Shown: positions 15,063-15,931 of the stretch, one piece after another
Numbering within the stretch: the first letter of the stretch is position 1
How the letters are laid out: each line of letters opens with the position of its first letter
Origin: SZUA-252 sp035716005
GTDB lineage: Bacteria > Eisenbacteria > RBG-16-71-46 > SZUA-252
Length of the DNA: 15,931 bases
NCBI GenBank assembly: GCA_035716005.1
Contig: DASTKG010000069.1
Coordinates: 1 to 15,931 of the forward strand
Reading direction: 5' to 3'
Made by a program: the position numbers and the translations under genes
The notes under the pieces: model-generated
Seen by the model: only the letters and a program-made list of their open reading frames with translations
What the model was told of the DNA's origin: nothing
The model's database searches: none

Positions 15063-15931
15063 CCTCCGCGGCGAATCGAGCCCCGATGCCGGCGCCGCCG
15101 CCGCCGGCGCGTCCGCTGCGGGTCGCGCTCCTCGGCGCCACCGGATCGATCGGCGCCGCGGCGCTCCAGCTCGCGCGCGAGCACCCCGATCGGATCTCGT
15201 TCGTCTCGCTCGCCGCGCGGCGGAGCGACGCGGCGATTCTCCGCGCGGCGCGCGAATTCGGTGTGACGCGCATCGCCCTCGACGACACCGCCGCGGCCGC
15301 GAGGGCTCGCGCCGTCTACGACGGCGACGTCCTGGAGGGAACCTCCGGGCTCGAGGCGCTGGCCGACGACGCCGAGGCCGACGTGGTCGTGAACGCCCTC
15401 GTCGGCGTCGCGGGGCTTCGTCCGACGCTCTCGGCGCTCCGTGCGGGGAAGCGCCTCGCGCTCGCGAACAAGGAATCGATCGTCGCCGCCGGAGAGCTCG
15501 TCATGGCGACGGCGGCGCGGCACGGCGGCGTGATTCTGCCCGTCGATTCCGAGCACAGCGGACTCCACCAGTGCCTCGAAGGGCGGACGGCGGACGACGT
15601 GCACCGCGTCATCCTCACCGCGTCGGGCGGGCCGTTTCTCCGGCACGACCCCGGCGGTATCGAGGACGCCGATCCGGAGGACGTCCTTCGCCATCCCACC
15701 TGGTCGATGGGGCCGCGCATCACCGTCGATTCCGCGACGCTCGTGAACAAGGGCTTCGAAGTGATCGAGGCGCGCTGGCTCTTCGGGCTGGCGCCGGCGC
15801 AGGTCGACGTGGTCATCCACCCGCAGTCGATCGTCCATGCCGTCGTGGAATTCAAGGACGGCTCGCTCGTGGCGCAACTCTCGGTCCCCGACATGCGCCT
15901 TCCGCTCCTCTACGCGCTCACCTATCCCGAG
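15059..15931 (+). CDS. dxr: 1-deoxy-D-xylulose 5-phosphate reductoisomerase, 5' part (cut by window end)
   Basis: Second enzyme of the MEP isoprenoid pathway, converting DXP to MEP with NADPH and a divalent metal. The frame runs open to the window end: 291 codons, about three quarters of the usual 380-400. Visible are the NADPH motif GATGSIG (26-32), LALANKES (133-140), the metal/substrate block PVDSEHSGLHQ (161-171), the flexible-loop HPTWSMGPRITVDSATLVNKGFEVIEARWLF read in two parts (212-225 and 226-242), and HPQSIVHAVVEF (254-265). SEHSG replaces the more common SEHNA. The start is either the GTG at 15059, which overlaps the cdsA stop by four bases (GTGA), or the ATG at 15086. A Pro-rich leader (PAPPPPARP) precedes the fold in both cases. 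Confidence 0.95.
   Translation, partial: MTSAANRAPMPAPPPPARPLRVALLGATGSIGAAALQLAREHPDRISFVSLAARRSDAAILRAAREFGVTRIALDDTAAAARARAVYDGDVLEGTSGLEALADDAEADVVVNALVGVAGLRPTLSALRAGKRLALANKESIVAAGELVMATAARHGGVILPVDSEHSGLHQCLEGRTADDVHRVILTASGGPFLRHDPGGIEDADPEDVLRHPTWSMGPRITVDSATLVNKGFEVIEARWLFGLAPAQVDVVIHPQSIVHAVVEFKDGSLVAQLSVPDMRLPLLYALTYPE

Noticed and set aside
15086..15112. GCC/CCG triplet repeat as a microsatellite
   Set aside because: It is short and is explained as codons for the Pro-rich leader of Dxr.

Overview
The window is about 15.9 kb of GC-rich bacterial chromosome, densely packed with core genes on two divergent transcription units. I see no mobile element, CRISPR array, tRNA or rRNA. 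The short EF-Ts, a GlpX-type fructose bisphosphatase, a BshB1-type bacillithiol deacetylase and an archaeal/thermophile-style adenosine-specific kinase fit a free-living, Gram-negative-type lineage. Something around the FCB group (for example Eisenbacteria- or Gemmatimonadota-like) is possible. That placement is inference from gene content only and is low confidence.

Left arm (15-2103, minus strand): a compact three-gene run in the order small hypothetical protein, glpX, bshB1. It links a gluconeogenic phosphatase to low-molecular-weight thiol synthesis. The GlpX metal-site motif carries an unusual cysteine. A 53-bp divergent region (2104-2156) separates this run from everything to the right and holds a good sigma70-like promoter for the right arm.

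Middle (2157-9593, plus strand): an SDR oxidoreductase probably read from a near-leaderless mRNA, then an adenosine-specific kinase, recJ, a bifunctional (p)ppGpp synthetase/hydrolase (rsh), dtd, maf and mtnA. From recJ onward genes overlap or nearly touch, so they are probably one operon. Its themes are nucleotide and nucleoside housekeeping (kinase, Maf, MtnA salvage), DNA repair (RecJ), stress signalling (Rsh) and translation quality control (Dtd).

Right arm (9577-15931, plus strand): a strong extended -10 promoter overlaps the end of mtnA and drives rplM-rpsI. It is followed by rpsB-tsf-pyrH-frr and then uppS-cdsA-dxr (dxr is cut by the window edge). This is the classical bacterial order joining ribosomal proteins, elongation and recycling factors, UMP kinase, and the lipid-carrier, phospholipid and isoprenoid genes. 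Two non-coding gaps inside it, before rpsB and before uppS, contain stem-loops that look regulatory.

Overall this is ordinary core chromosome. I found no convincing new multi-gene system. The points worth a second look are the GlpX Gly-to-Cys change, the leaderless divergent SDR with a displaced catalytic Ser, the hairpins before rpsB and uppS, and the uncharacterised 111-residue protein leading the glpX operon.
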